A stretch of 64,000 nt of DNA from Nocardia cyriacigeorgica (GTDB taxonomy: Bacteria; Actinomycetota; Actinomycetes; Mycobacteriales; Mycobacteriaceae). Shown in pieces: positions 41,908 through 50,762 of the stretch. Position 1 is the first letter of the stretch. Each line of letters begins with the position of its first letter. The notes beneath the pieces are model-generated. The model ran no database searches and was not told where the DNA came from. It saw only the letters and a list, made by a program, of their open reading frames with translations. Both the position numbers and the translations under genes were made by a program. Where the stretch lies: positions 434,001-498,000 of the forward strand of contig NZ_VBUT01000006.1 in the NCBI RefSeq assembly GCF_005863245.1. The letters are read 5' to 3'.

Positions 41908-43198
41908 TCGAGCGCCTCTTCCACAACCTCGGCGCTCGCCGGGCCGCCGCGGAGTACACCACGACGCCGTCGAGACCTGTGCCGCCGTCCCCGAGGGTGG
42001 CCAGCGCACCGCGCACCTGCGTGGCGGTGGTGGTGCCGAGCTCGATCACGCCGACCGCCGCCTCGGCGCGGCGGGTGAGCGCGATGGCGTCGGCGGCCCC
42101 GGTCACCGGGGCAGCGTCCACGACGATGTGATCGAATTCGGCGCCGAGCTTGGCCATGATCTCGGTGAACCGCTCGGAGGCGAGCAGATCCGGGGTGCGC
42201 GCGTCGGCCTCGCCGAGCGGGAGGAGATCGACGCCGGAGTCCGGCCAGGACACGATCGCCTCGCCAGGCGGGCCACGGTGGCGCAGCAGTTCGGCGAGAC
42301 CGCGTCGGGTTTCCGGCGGGAGCAACCGCGTTGAACTGCCTCGTCCGGTGGTGTCGGCGTCCAGCAGCAGCACCGAGTGTCCGGCGTCGGCGAACGAGCG
42401 CGCCAGCCCGATCGCCACCTCGGGGCGCGACCGCGGCGACAGGCTCGCCAGAACGATTGCTGCCGGATCGCGGTCGTCTCTGGTGAGGCGGGCCCGCAGC
42501 CGCCGCAGCTCCCCGGCTTCACCCGGTCTGCCGTCGTCGACGATGCCGAGGACCGGCACCGCGACCACGGCTTCGACATCGGCGGAGCTGCGCAGCCGCC
42601 GGTCGAGCCGGTCGCGCAAGACCGCGGCGGCACCACCGAGCACCAGCCCGGCCAGCAGGCCGAGCCCGAGCAGCCGCGTCTGCTGCGGCCCCGACGGGGC
42701 CGAGGGCAGTTGCGCCTTGTCGACGACCTCCGCGCGGGCCGCGGGTGCGGCGTCGCGCTGTATCGACTCCAATTCGGCGACGAGACGGCGGAACTGGGAC
42801 ACCACCTGGTCGGCGAGCACACGCGCACCCTCCGCGCTCGAATCGGTGACGCTGACGAAGATGAGTGTGGTGGCCGGCGGTGCGGTGGCCGTGATCTTGT
42901 CACGCAGTTCGTCGACCGACATCGCCAGTCCCAGTTGATCTTTCACTCGCTGGGCAACAGTGACGCTGGTCGCGAGGTCGACATAGGAGCGCACCCGCTG
43001 CTGGGCTGCCAGCCCGCCCTGATAGGAGTCGTTGACCGAGGTGCCGGTGGCCATGGAGACATACACGCTGCTCGACGCGGTGTAGGTGACGGGAAGCGAT
43101 CTCGCGTAGGCGAAGGACGCGGCCAGGCACAGCGCCGTCACGCCGAGCACGATCAGCCACCGCCGCCGCAGGATATGCCAGAAATCTCGTAAATTCAT
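41897..43198 (-). CDS. Wzz/CpsC-CpsD-type chain-length protein with degenerate ATPase domain
   Basis: A 433-residue fusion of a Wzz-type membrane domain and a BY-kinase-like domain. Helix 1 is at 13-33 and helix 2 at about 174-192, enclosing a coiled periplasmic-like region with SVYVSMATGTSVND. The cytosolic part keeps Walker A' (VLLLDADT) and Walker B-like FDHIVVDAAPV. The Walker A loop, however, reads LSPRSRPEVAIGL instead of the Gly-Lys-Thr form, and there is no terminal tyrosine cluster. It should set polymer length but probably cannot autophosphorylate. ATGA overlap with the polymerase gene. Confidence 0.85.
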   Translation of the reverse strand: MNLRDFWHILRRRWLIVLGVTALCLAASFAYARSLPVTYTASSSVYVSMATGTSVNDSYQGGLAAQQRVRSYVDLATSVTVAQRVKDQLGLAMSVDELRDKITATAPPATTLIFVSVTDSSAEGARVLADQVVSQFRRLVAELESIQRDAAPAARAEVVDKAQLPSAPSGPQQTRLLGLGLLAGLVLGGAAAVLRDRLDRRLRSSADVEAVVAVPVLGIVDDGRPGEAGELRRLRARLTRDDRDPAAIVLASLSPRSRPEVAIGLARSFADAGHSVLLLDADTTGRGSSTRLLPPETRRGLAELLRHRGPPGEAIVSWPDSGVDLLPLGEADARTPDLLASERFTEIMAKLGAEFDHIVVDAAPVTGAADAIALTRRAEAAVGVIELGTTTATQVRGALATLGDGGTGLDGVVVYSAAARRAPRLWKRRSNDR

Positions 43199-44568
43199 CG
43201 TAGTGCCCTCGCTTTTCCTACAGCGGTCGGCCGGGTTGGTGCCGGCCGGCTTTCGGTCCTTCTCCGGTATTCCCCGACCGCCAGGTAGATGAGCGCGACG
43301 AGCACCGCGGCCTGCAGATACTTGCCGAGCATCTCGACGCTGCCCAGCATGCCGCGCTCATAGGCGACCGGAACCTCGATCACCGCGAGCGCGAGCACGA
43401 CGGCCACGAGACTGCGCGAATACATCGCCCGCGCCCACAGCACCACGAGCACGAATGTCCATGTCACCGCGATAGCGACCCCGGTGTATCCGCCGAGAAC
43501 GAAGCCCTCGTTGACATTTCCCTCGGCGAGCGACACCTGGACCGTTGTCATGTCGACCGAGGAGCCGCGCACGTTCTCGGCCCACGCCGCACCCGCGCGA
43601 TATTTCTCCGTGCCGAGCAGCTGGGCGGGCACCAGGCTGTGCAGCATGTGCACGACCACCTCGTCCAGGGAGAGCCAGGAACCCGGTCCCGCGTAGTAGG
43701 CGTCGGTGGCGCCCTCGAGGAGATCGAACCGGCGCAATATGCTCAGGAACGGACGCACCGGTCCCGGATAGGCGGAATCGGGCAGGGCAGACTCGGATGC
43801 GGCGTACGTGGTGGCCTTCAATGCCTGGAGCCTGCCGAACGCGGCAAGGCCGAGCGCCGAGAGTGCGCATACCGCCAGCACCTTCCGCCGCGTCCAGCCG
43901 GTCAGCGCGAATCGCACCGCTACCGCTAGTGCCGCGCCGATGACCGGTGTCTTGGACTGGACCTGCATTGTCCACAGCAGTTCCCCGAGCATCACCAGAC
44001 CGATGACGAGGATGGTGATGCGGTTGTGTCGCGGCCGCAGGAAGACGATGAGACCGACGGCGCCGAGCGTGGCCAGCAGGGTGACGAGATTGATGACCGG
44101 ATTCGGGCTCTCCAGTTCCCCGGCGCGTCCGGTGCCGCCGGTGGCGACCGCGGCGAGACGGCCGACAGTGCCGACCACATACAGCGCCCACAGGGTGGGC
44201 ACGAGGTGGGGATCCCGGGTGGAGTACGGCGTCGGCGGTCTGCCGGCGGGCCGATTGCGCGCCCAGATCGCATAGCAGACGACCAGCGCGGCGTAGAGGC
44301 ACAGGCCGAACACGACATGCCGCAGCACCGCGGCGATGCCGTCGTCGTAACCGAATTCGGCCAGCCGCGGATCGGGGATATTGTCGCCGAAGTGGGGCTG
44401 CGGATGGGTCAGCAGCAGCACCGCCGGGCGCGCGACATAGGACAGGGCCCAGTGCGCGGCCTGGACGATGAGGACGATGCGGATGACTCCGCGCCGATAG
44501 CAGGCCGCGACGACGATCGCCACCAGCGCGCCCGTGGCGATGAGTACTTCCGTTGCCGCTGCGCTCAT
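43195..44568 (-). CDS. Wzy-type polysaccharide polymerase candidate
   Basis: A 457-residue membrane protein with about eleven hydrophobic helices and a large loop (about 240-345) containing conserved-looking SLDEVVVHMLHSLVPAQLLG and NVRGSSVDMTTVQVS segments (quoted in part). No sequence motif is diagnostic for Wzy, so the call rests on topology and position between the flippase/glycosyltransferases and the chain-length gene. It would join repeat units on the outer face of the membrane. Its stop overlaps the chain-length gene start. A ligase role is the alternative. Confidence 0.7.
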   Translation of the reverse strand: MSAAATEVLIATGALVAIVVAACYRRGVIRIVLIVQAAHWALSYVARPAVLLLTHPQPHFGDNIPDPRLAEFGYDDGIAAVLRHVVFGLCLYAALVVCYAIWARNRPAGRPPTPYSTRDPHLVPTLWALYVVGTVGRLAAVATGGTGRAGELESPNPVINLVTLLATLGAVGLIVFLRPRHNRITILVIGLVMLGELLWTMQVQSKTPVIGAALAVAVRFALTGWTRRKVLAVCALSALGLAAFGRLQALKATTYAASESALPDSAYPGPVRPFLSILRRFDLLEGATDAYYAGPGSWLSLDEVVVHMLHSLVPAQLLGTEKYRAGAAWAENVRGSSVDMTTVQVSLAEGNVNEGFVLGGYTGVAIAVTWTFVLVVLWARAMYSRSLVAVVLALAVIEVPVAYERGMLGSVEMLGKYLQAAVLVALIYLAVGEYRRRTESRPAPTRPTAVGKARALR

Positions 44569-44598
44569 CTCGGTGTGCTTTCGTGCCGTCGCGCGGTC

Positions 44599-45603
44599 TC
44601 ATCCCAGTGCATCGACGATGTCCCTCGCGCGATCGACATAGCGGTGGCGGCCCGCGACGATGCGGCGATGTCCGGCCGCGGCGATCTTCGCGACACGGTC
44701 GGGCTCGCGGGCGCAGCGATCCAGGATGTCGCGCAGCTCGACGCGGCTGGAGAACAGGAAGCACTCGGTGCCTTCGTCGAGTAATTCGCCGTGCTCGGTA
44801 CTGCGTTCGCCGACGAACAACCCGCCCGCCGCGGGTACCTCGAAGGTGCGGCAGGTGTGGGTATCGCGATTGGCGGAATTGAGCAGCACGAGATTCGCGG
44901 TCACCGTGGCGACGGCGTGCGAGAAGTCTTCACCGTAGGCCGGGCCGGCCACGCAGGCGCCGGTGCTGCGTAACGCGGGCACCCGCCACCAGTCGGGTCC
45001 GCGGAGCATGAACCGGCCGCCGTGTTCGCGGGCCAGCGTCAGCAGCAGATCGTTGCGGTCCGGGCGGCGGGCGCCGATGAATCCGGCCAGGAATCGACGG
45101 GTGCCGCGGAGTGCGCACGGATGGTGCCAGGCGGGATCGTATGCACTGCGGACCAGGCGCACCTGCCGGGCGCCGCGTGTGCCGAGTTCACTCACGTTGT
45201 GGCGCTTGGTTGTGACGATCAGATCCCAGTAGCGCTCATGGGCGAGGTACTCGGCGGTGATGTTGTCCGGGTTGGCGATGTCATCGGGGCTGTAGTGGAC
45301 GTGCAGGGCCGCTGGTGTGCCGAGCAGTCGCTGCTGATCGAGGTGGACCGCCTTGAAGGCGAACAGCATCTGCGGCTCGAAATCCACAGCGATCCTGTCG
45401 ATTTCGCGATGCACGGCGGCGACCTGCCGCGGCGACCGCCGCCGGAGGGCTTTGGCGTGCCACCAGGACGGCGACAGCCGAGCGGGCAGCGTCACGGCGG
45501 TGCTGTCGACCACGATCACGTCGTGGCCGGCTTGCCGGAACCCCTCGGCGAGCGAGCGGGCATTGCTGCCCACCCAGTCGTCGCCGACGAACAAGATCCT
45601 CAC
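44599..45603 (-). CDS. CgeB-like GT-B glycosyltransferase
   Basis: A 334-residue protein starting MRILFVGDDWVGSNARSLAE in the form of CgeB/DUF3880-type transferases. The middle has HVHYSPDDIANPDNIT near 118 and a DLIVTTKRHN segment. The end has THTCRTFEVPAAGGLFVGE near 268, the nucleotide-sugar-binding E-x-P-A-x-G-G motif, and a GTECFLFSS and EL segment typical of Glyco_trans_1_2. Sugar and linkage are unknown. GTG 45603 overlaps the flippase stop by 4 bases. The frame is open farther upstream, but that is the flippase gene in another frame. Confidence 0.82.
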   Translation of the reverse strand: MRILFVGDDWVGSNARSLAEGFRQAGHDVIVVDSTAVTLPARLSPSWWHAKALRRRSPRQVAAVHREIDRIAVDFEPQMLFAFKAVHLDQQRLLGTPAALHVHYSPDDIANPDNITAEYLAHERYWDLIVTTKRHNVSELGTRGARQVRLVRSAYDPAWHHPCALRGTRRFLAGFIGARRPDRNDLLLTLAREHGGRFMLRGPDWWRVPALRSTGACVAGPAYGEDFSHAVATVTANLVLLNSANRDTHTCRTFEVPAAGGLFVGERSTEHGELLDEGTECFLFSSRVELRDILDRCAREPDRVAKIAAAGHRRIVAGRHRYVDRARDIVDALG

Positions 45604-46949
45604 GGCGACCCACCGTCCAGGATCAGGTCGGCAGCGGGTGCCGGGCGAAGCGCGGCAGCGCGATCCCGGAGCACCAGCCAGCGCATGCGGACCAGGCACC
45701 ACAGCGCGACGGCGACTTCCGCGGCGAGGCTGCCGAAGACGAGCGTCCACACCGAGCGGGTGTGCAGCGCGATGCCCAGCGCGATCAGCGCGACACAGGT
45801 GCCGACAATCGCCCCGATCAGCACGCCGGCGGTGTCCTGGCGCACCGGGAGCACCGCGGTGGTCACGAAGGAGGTCACCGTGGTGGCGGGCAGGATGAAG
45901 ACTTCGACCCGCAGCAACGCGACAGCACCGGTGAACTGGTCGCCGAAGATCACATGGATGAGCAGCGGGGCGAGCAGCCACACCCCGGCCACCGCGAGCA
46001 CCGCGGCGCAAACGCACACCAGCAAGGACCGCACCGAGCTGCGCCAGAACGTGCCCTGGGTGCTGCGGCGCGCCATCCTCGGCAGTAGCGCGAAACCGAT
46101 GGGGTCGAGCAGGGATTGGATGGCACGCACCAGCCGGTCGCCCGCCGAGTACAGGCCGAGCGAGACCGCGTCGAGCACTGCGGCGTAAATCGCCACCGAC
46201 CCCTGCCCGTAGCTGGACACCAGCGCGCGGGAGGTGAGGATCGGGCCGCCGATCCGCAAGACCGCCCGCACGTTGCGCGGCCGGGGCGGAGTTCCGAAGG
46301 TGCGCACCGAATCCCACCAGGTCAACGCGACCGTCAGCACGGAGGACACCAACATGCACAGCAATACCACCGGCGCACTGGGGAAACGGGGGAGCAGCAG
46401 GATCAGCAGCACGAGATACCCGATGCGGCCCGCGCCCTGGTAGACGGTCGATGTTCCGAATCTGCCCTGGCCGATCAGCAGCCAGTCCTCCGAGATCGAC
46501 CAGAAACCCCCGGTGAACAAGCCGAGCAGGATCATCTGCACCGGGGCAGGCACCTGCACTGCTGTGCCCGCTACGAGCATGGCGGCCAGCGCGGCGAGCG
46601 TCGTCGCGCGGATCGCGAGATAGGCGCCGCGCAGTTCGCCCAGATCGGCGCGCGTGGTCCGGATGTCGTGCACACGGGCCGCGAGGAAGGGGGTGATCCC
46701 CAGGTCGACCAGCAAGCTGCCGATGAAGTACGACGACATCCCGATGGCCAGTAGTCCGACGCCGTCGGCGCCGAGTATCCGCGCGATGAGCGGCAGCGTC
46801 AGCAGCGTGATGAGGTACTGCCCGTACTTGCCGAAGCTGACGTAGCCGATGTCGCGCATGATCGCGCCGAGTCCGTGCGAGACGGACCGGGGGGCGAGTG
46901 CGGTCTCCGAATCCTTCGTGTGGCTGCCGTGCACAGCGGGATCAGGCAC
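45600..46949 (-). CDS. Wzx-type lipid-linked oligosaccharide flippase
   Basis: A 449-residue MOP-superfamily protein with about twelve to fourteen membrane helices. The start region YVSFGKYGQYLITLLTLPLIARILGADGVG (quoted in two parts: YVSFGKYGQYL and ARILGADGVG) and the later GGFWSISEDWLLIGQGRFG, YSAGDRLVRAIQSLLDPIGF match polysaccharide flippases. It moves the undecaprenyl-linked repeat unit across the membrane. It overlaps the neighbouring GT4 stop by 8 bases and the CgeB-like gene by 4. Confidence 0.88.
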   Translation of the reverse strand: MPDPAVHGSHTKDSETALAPRSVSHGLGAIMRDIGYVSFGKYGQYLITLLTLPLIARILGADGVGLLAIGMSSYFIGSLLVDLGITPFLAARVHDIRTTRADLGELRGAYLAIRATTLAALAAMLVAGTAVQVPAPVQMILLGLFTGGFWSISEDWLLIGQGRFGTSTVYQGAGRIGYLVLLILLLPRFPSAPVVLLCMLVSSVLTVALTWWDSVRTFGTPPRPRNVRAVLRIGGPILTSRALVSSYGQGSVAIYAAVLDAVSLGLYSAGDRLVRAIQSLLDPIGFALLPRMARRSTQGTFWRSSVRSLLVCVCAAVLAVAGVWLLAPLLIHVIFGDQFTGAVALLRVEVFILPATTVTSFVTTAVLPVRQDTAGVLIGAIVGTCVALIALGIALHTRSVWTLVFGSLAAEVAVALWCLVRMRWLVLRDRAAALRPAPAADLILDGGSP

Positions 46950-48084
46950 GGCCGTGTCGCTTCCGGGGCACGGCCGCGAGGAAATCGGCGACCACGCGGG
47001 CGGATTCGGCGACGTCGAACCGGCGCGCCCGCACGCGGGCGGCGGCGGCGAGCCGCACGCGCAAGGCGCGATCCTCGATGAGGGTGTTCAGCGCTTCGGT
47101 GAGCTGCCCGCGATCGCCGCCGTCGACGAGCAGGCCGTCGATCCCCGGCTCCACGATCTCGGTCGGGCCGCCGGGGCGGGTGGCGATCACCGCGCAGCCC
47201 GCCCGCATGCCCTCGACGACCACCTGCCCGAACGGCTCGGCGAGCAACGTGCAGTGCACCAGGACATCCGAGCGGTACATATAGGAGTCGGGATCGTCGA
47301 CGTGACCGGTGAACGTGACGGGCAGGTCGTACTCCGTGGTGAGCTGTTCGAGTTCTGCGCGGAACGCCTCCTCGCCGAAGAGCGCACCGCCGACCAGGAA
47401 TACCCGCCGCGGACGGGTGCGTACCTCGGCGAGCGCGCGCAGGAACAGGTCCTGCCCCTTCCATGGTGCGAGCCTGCCGACGACGGTGACGATCGTGTCC
47501 GAGGGTGGACGCTGGTCCTCGCGGCGGTCGGGCGGGCGCGCCTCGAGGCCTGGATAGGCGACGACGGCGGGGCGGCGCCAGGTGATCAGCGACCCGAGAG
47601 TCGAACGACTGTTGGCGATGTACCCGCGGGCGACGAGCCAGCCGAACACCCTGATCACGGGAGCCAATGTGCGGCCGAAGTATTCGGCCGAGATCCGATC
47701 GTGCACCTGCCAGACCAGTGGTATGCGCGCCCGCCCTGCCGCTGCGGCTCCGATGACGAGCGCCTTCGCGCTCTGGGCGACAACGACCGAGGCCTCCAGA
47801 TCGCGCATCACGCGGCCCAGCGTCCAGCCGAGGCGTATCAGCCGCACGACACCAGCGGCCAGGCGCGGCAGGCCGGCGTTCGCGATCGTCAATGTGGCGC
47901 TGTCGGTGTCATTGGCGACGAGGTGGGTCTCGATGGCGCGAGCCCTGGTCTTGGCGACCATGGGTCCGTCGGCGGTGTACACCACGGCGGTGTCGAGGTG
48001 GCCGGGCAGCGCGGTGACCAATCGCAGCGTGGCGAGTTCAGCGCCCGAGGGCGCGGCGGTGTGGGTGAGGAAGACCGCTTTCAT
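46942..48084 (-). CDS. GT4 family glycosyltransferase
   Basis: A 380-residue GT-B enzyme. The N-terminal Gly-rich turn is in THTAAPSGAELATLRL near 7-22. The donor domain begins near 195 (IVTVVGRLAPWKGQDLFLRA) and has VHCTLLAEPFGQVVVEGMRA near 280-300 with the E-x7-E catalytic motif and CAVIATRPGGPTEIVEPG after it. It adds a sugar to the lipid-linked repeat. ATG 48084 shares its A with the stop of the preceding glycosyltransferase gene; an earlier open start inside that gene is rejected. Confidence 0.88.
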   Translation of the reverse strand: MKAVFLTHTAAPSGAELATLRLVTALPGHLDTAVVYTADGPMVAKTRARAIETHLVANDTDSATLTIANAGLPRLAAGVVRLIRLGWTLGRVMRDLEASVVVAQSAKALVIGAAAAGRARIPLVWQVHDRISAEYFGRTLAPVIRVFGWLVARGYIANSRSTLGSLITWRRPAVVAYPGLEARPPDRREDQRPPSDTIVTVVGRLAPWKGQDLFLRALAEVRTRPRRVFLVGGALFGEEAFRAELEQLTTEYDLPVTFTGHVDDPDSYMYRSDVLVHCTLLAEPFGQVVVEGMRAGCAVIATRPGGPTEIVEPGIDGLLVDGGDRGQLTEALNTLIEDRALRVRLAAAARVRARRFDVAESARVVADFLAAVPRKRHGRA

Positions 48085-49181
48085 CAGGACCCCAAGGATC
48101 GGTAGAGCTCGACGTGCCGCTGCGCGACCGCGTCCCAGGTGAATGTTTCGGCATGCGCCCTGCACTGTCGCGGCGTGGGCCGGGCGCCGTCGAGGGCGCA
48201 GACGATGCGGGCGGCGAGCGCGTCCGCGTCGCCGGCCGGCACGATCAACGTGTCGTCGAGTGCGCGAACGGTTTCGGGCAGGCCACCGCAGTCGGTGACG
48301 ATGGGCGGGCAACCAGCGGCCAGGGACTCCAATGCGGCGAGGCCGAATCCTTCCAGCGCACGCGACGGCACCACGTCGAGTTCGGCCGCGCGATGTAGCC
48401 GGGTCAGTCGTGCCTCATCAACCGCGCCCAGGAAGGAGATCGAGTCCGAGCCGGCGGCGAGGTCGCGAAGTTCCCGTTCGGCAGTCCCGGTCCCGACGAT
48501 GACCAGCCGGGCCGCCGGGTGCGCCGCGACCACCGACGGCCATGCCCTCAGGAGCACATCGATGCCCATCCGGCGCTCGAGCCGCCGTACGCAGAGCACG
48601 GTGCGAGTTTCCGCTGAGCTGTGATCGGTTTCCGCCCGTGAATCGACCCGGGAAAAACGGCTCGTGTCGACACCGGGCGAAATAACATGAATTTGTTTCT
48701 CTGAAATCTTGTAGTCGGATACCAGAATCTCTCGGAAATGATTCGATAGCACAACTAATATGTCGGCACCGGCATAGCGAATGCGCTCGACGAGGTATTT
48801 CACGTGCGCGGTGATCTTGTTTTCTCCTGCGGCCCTGCTCTCCGCGGACCATGGGCCGTGGAAATGCACGACGAGCGGCGATCGTCCGAATCGTCCCACT
48901 GGTGAGGGTCCGTACAGTCCGAAATGCCTGTCCAGTACCGCACCGCGGGTGAGGTCGGCCCGGTCCAGAAATGCGATGCGTGCGCGGCGCAGGGTGGATC
49001 CGCCGGTAGGGCCCCAGGTTCGGGCCCCGATAGGGGGTTCGCCGAACGCGGCTGCCGCCACGTCGAGGCCGGGGCGGCGCGTGAGGGCCGAGTACAGTTC
49101 GGTGAAGTATCGATTCAATCCGCCGGGTGCCGAGGGGAGCCACTCGGAGCCGGTCATATATATCCGGAGCTCGCCCGTCAC
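48084..49181 (-). CDS. GT4 family glycosyltransferase, first gene of the polysaccharide operon
   Basis: A GT-B enzyme of about 365 residues. IYMTGSEWLPSAPGGLNRYF opens the acceptor domain. The donor domain has VLCVRRLERRMGIDVLLRAW, IVGTGTAERELRDLA and PSRALEGFGLAALESLAAGC with the E-x7-E motif. It heads the ten-gene minus-strand operon and diverges from the pyruvyltransferase gene. The start is uncertain: GTG 49181 has AGAGG close upstream and removes a poor lead-in; ATG 49247 would add 22 residues. A stretch inside the gene around 48650-48780 is only about 45% GC, far below its surroundings, which hints at a mosaic origin. Confidence 0.85.
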   Translation of the reverse strand: MTGELRIYMTGSEWLPSAPGGLNRYFTELYSALTRRPGLDVAAAAFGEPPIGARTWGPTGGSTLRRARIAFLDRADLTRGAVLDRHFGLYGPSPVGRFGRSPLVVHFHGPWSAESRAAGENKITAHVKYLVERIRYAGADILVVLSNHFREILVSDYKISEKQIHVISPGVDTSRFSRVDSRAETDHSSAETRTVLCVRRLERRMGIDVLLRAWPSVVAAHPAARLVIVGTGTAERELRDLAAGSDSISFLGAVDEARLTRLHRAAELDVVPSRALEGFGLAALESLAAGCPPIVTDCGGLPETVRALDDTLIVPAGDADALAARIVCALDGARPTPRQCRAHAETFTWDAVAQRHVELYRSLGS

Positions 49182-49424
49182 GGTCACCTCTGGGTCTTGC
49201 AAGTACTGCTTCGGTGTGCGACGTCGAACACCTGTATCGAGGAGCATATCTACATTTCCCTGATCACGTCAGCAATTTCGTCGCAAATGAGACTCGCATC
49301 GGCGATAATTCTCTGGAGGTAACAGGTCGGCGATCGCGTGCGATATATGTCCGTTGGATTCGCGTAGCGTCACCATCCGTTACCGGTATCTACTGTCGGG
49401 GGTGCTGACGGAAGGAAGCCGCGC

Positions 49425-50762
49425 GTGCGGAAATCCGAAGTCCTTGCGGGCCGCGATCGGCTCCGTGTGCTGATCGACAACGGTGAGTACTGGCTGCGCA
49501 ACCGCGGCGACATCGCGATGATGGCGGTGACCGTGGAGCGACTGCGGCAGCACTGGCCGCAGGCGCGTATCGGGATGCTGACCAGCGAGCCGGCCATCCT
49601 GCGCGCCATGATGCCCGCGGCGGAGCCGATCGATGCGGCTCGGCCGTGGGGCCGCCGCGGCCGGCTACCGGGGCGATGGGGCAGCGACCTCGCCGGGCCC
49701 GTGGCACTACGGTGGCGCGCGGCAACGGAAGCGCCGAAGTCCCGCCTGCGCACGCTGCGCGCCGCCGTGGCCGATGAGCAGGAAATTCCGCCGACAGCGC
49801 CACGGGGCGAGCCGGCCTCACCCATTCCCGTCGCGGCGGATTCCGCCTCGCTCGTACTCGCCTTGGGCGGCGGATATATGACCGATGTCGATCTGTACCA
49901 AGCGCATCGGACCCTCGACTTGCTGGAATACGCGCAGCGGCGCGGGGTGCCGACCGCCATGATCGGACAGGGTCTCGGGCCGCTGCGCGATCATCGGCTG
50001 TTCGACCGTGCCGCGACGGTGTTGCCCCAGGTGGATTTCATCGCGCTCCGAGAAGGCCGGCGCGGCCCCGACCTGCTCCGGCAGCTCGGTGTCGCGCGGG
50101 AGCGGGTGATGGTCACCGGCGACGACGCCGTGGAACTCGGCTATCGGATGCGCCGTGACGACCTCGGCGCCGACATCGGACTGTGTCTGCGTGCGGCGGA
50201 CTATATGCAGATCAGCGACCGGTCACGCGACATCCTCGGGACCGTCGTCCGCGCGCGTGCGGCGGATCTCGGCGCGGCCATCACGCCATTGATCATCTCG
50301 GAATACGACGACGAGGATCGACGGTGGACACTACCGCTGCTGCGCGGCGCCGCCCGGGTACGGCGCCCGATCGGACGCGCGGGATCGGCACAGGACGTGG
50401 CCGGGCAGGTCGGGCGCTGCCGCATCCTGGTGACCAGCGTGTACCACCTCGCGGTTTTCGCGCTGGCCCAGGGCGTTCCCGCGGTCTGTGTCACCGCATC
50501 GCGGTATTACGACGACAAGTTCTACGGGCTGGCCGATATGTTCGGCGCCGGGACCAGAATCGTGCACCTCGACGACGAGGCGCTCGCCGAGGTGCTGACC
50601 GAGGCGATCGATGACCTGTGGCGGACCGCGGTGGGATCGCGGGAGACGTTGTGGTGTAGCGCATCGAAGCAGATCGAGGCGAGTCGCGCCGGCCTCGACC
50701 GGGTCTTCGAGCTGGTGGACACGAGCGCACCCGGGGCGTGGCAGCGGCAGGGAAACCCATGA
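49425..50762 (+). CDS. Polysaccharide pyruvyltransferase
   Basis: A 445-residue PS_pyruv_trans family protein. RVLIDNGEYWLRNRGDIAMMAVTV near 14-37 (quoted in parts as IDNGEYW and NRGDIAMM) gives the N-terminal strand with the conserved Gly-Asp. LVLALGGGYMTDVDLYQAHR near 143-162, GQGLGPL, FIALREG, GDDAVEL and the later ILVTSVYHLAVFALAQGVPAV match the family. It transfers pyruvate from PEP to a sugar hydroxyl pair, giving a ketal that adds negative charge. It diverges from the GT4 operon; the 243-base gap between them (49182-49424) is AT-rich and contains no clear repeat. Confidence 0.88.
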   Translation: MRKSEVLAGRDRLRVLIDNGEYWLRNRGDIAMMAVTVERLRQHWPQARIGMLTSEPAILRAMMPAAEPIDAARPWGRRGRLPGRWGSDLAGPVALRWRAATEAPKSRLRTLRAAVADEQEIPPTAPRGEPASPIPVAADSASLVLALGGGYMTDVDLYQAHRTLDLLEYAQRRGVPTAMIGQGLGPLRDHRLFDRAATVLPQVDFIALREGRRGPDLLRQLGVARERVMVTGDDAVELGYRMRRDDLGADIGLCLRAADYMQISDRSRDILGTVVRARAADLGAAITPLIISEYDDEDRRWTLPLLRGAARVRRPIGRAGSAQDVAGQVGRCRILVTSVYHLAVFALAQGVPAVCVTASRYYDDKFYGLADMFGAGTRIVHLDDEALAEVLTEAIDDLWRTAVGSRETLWCSASKQIEASRAGLDRVFELVDTSAPGAWQRQGNP

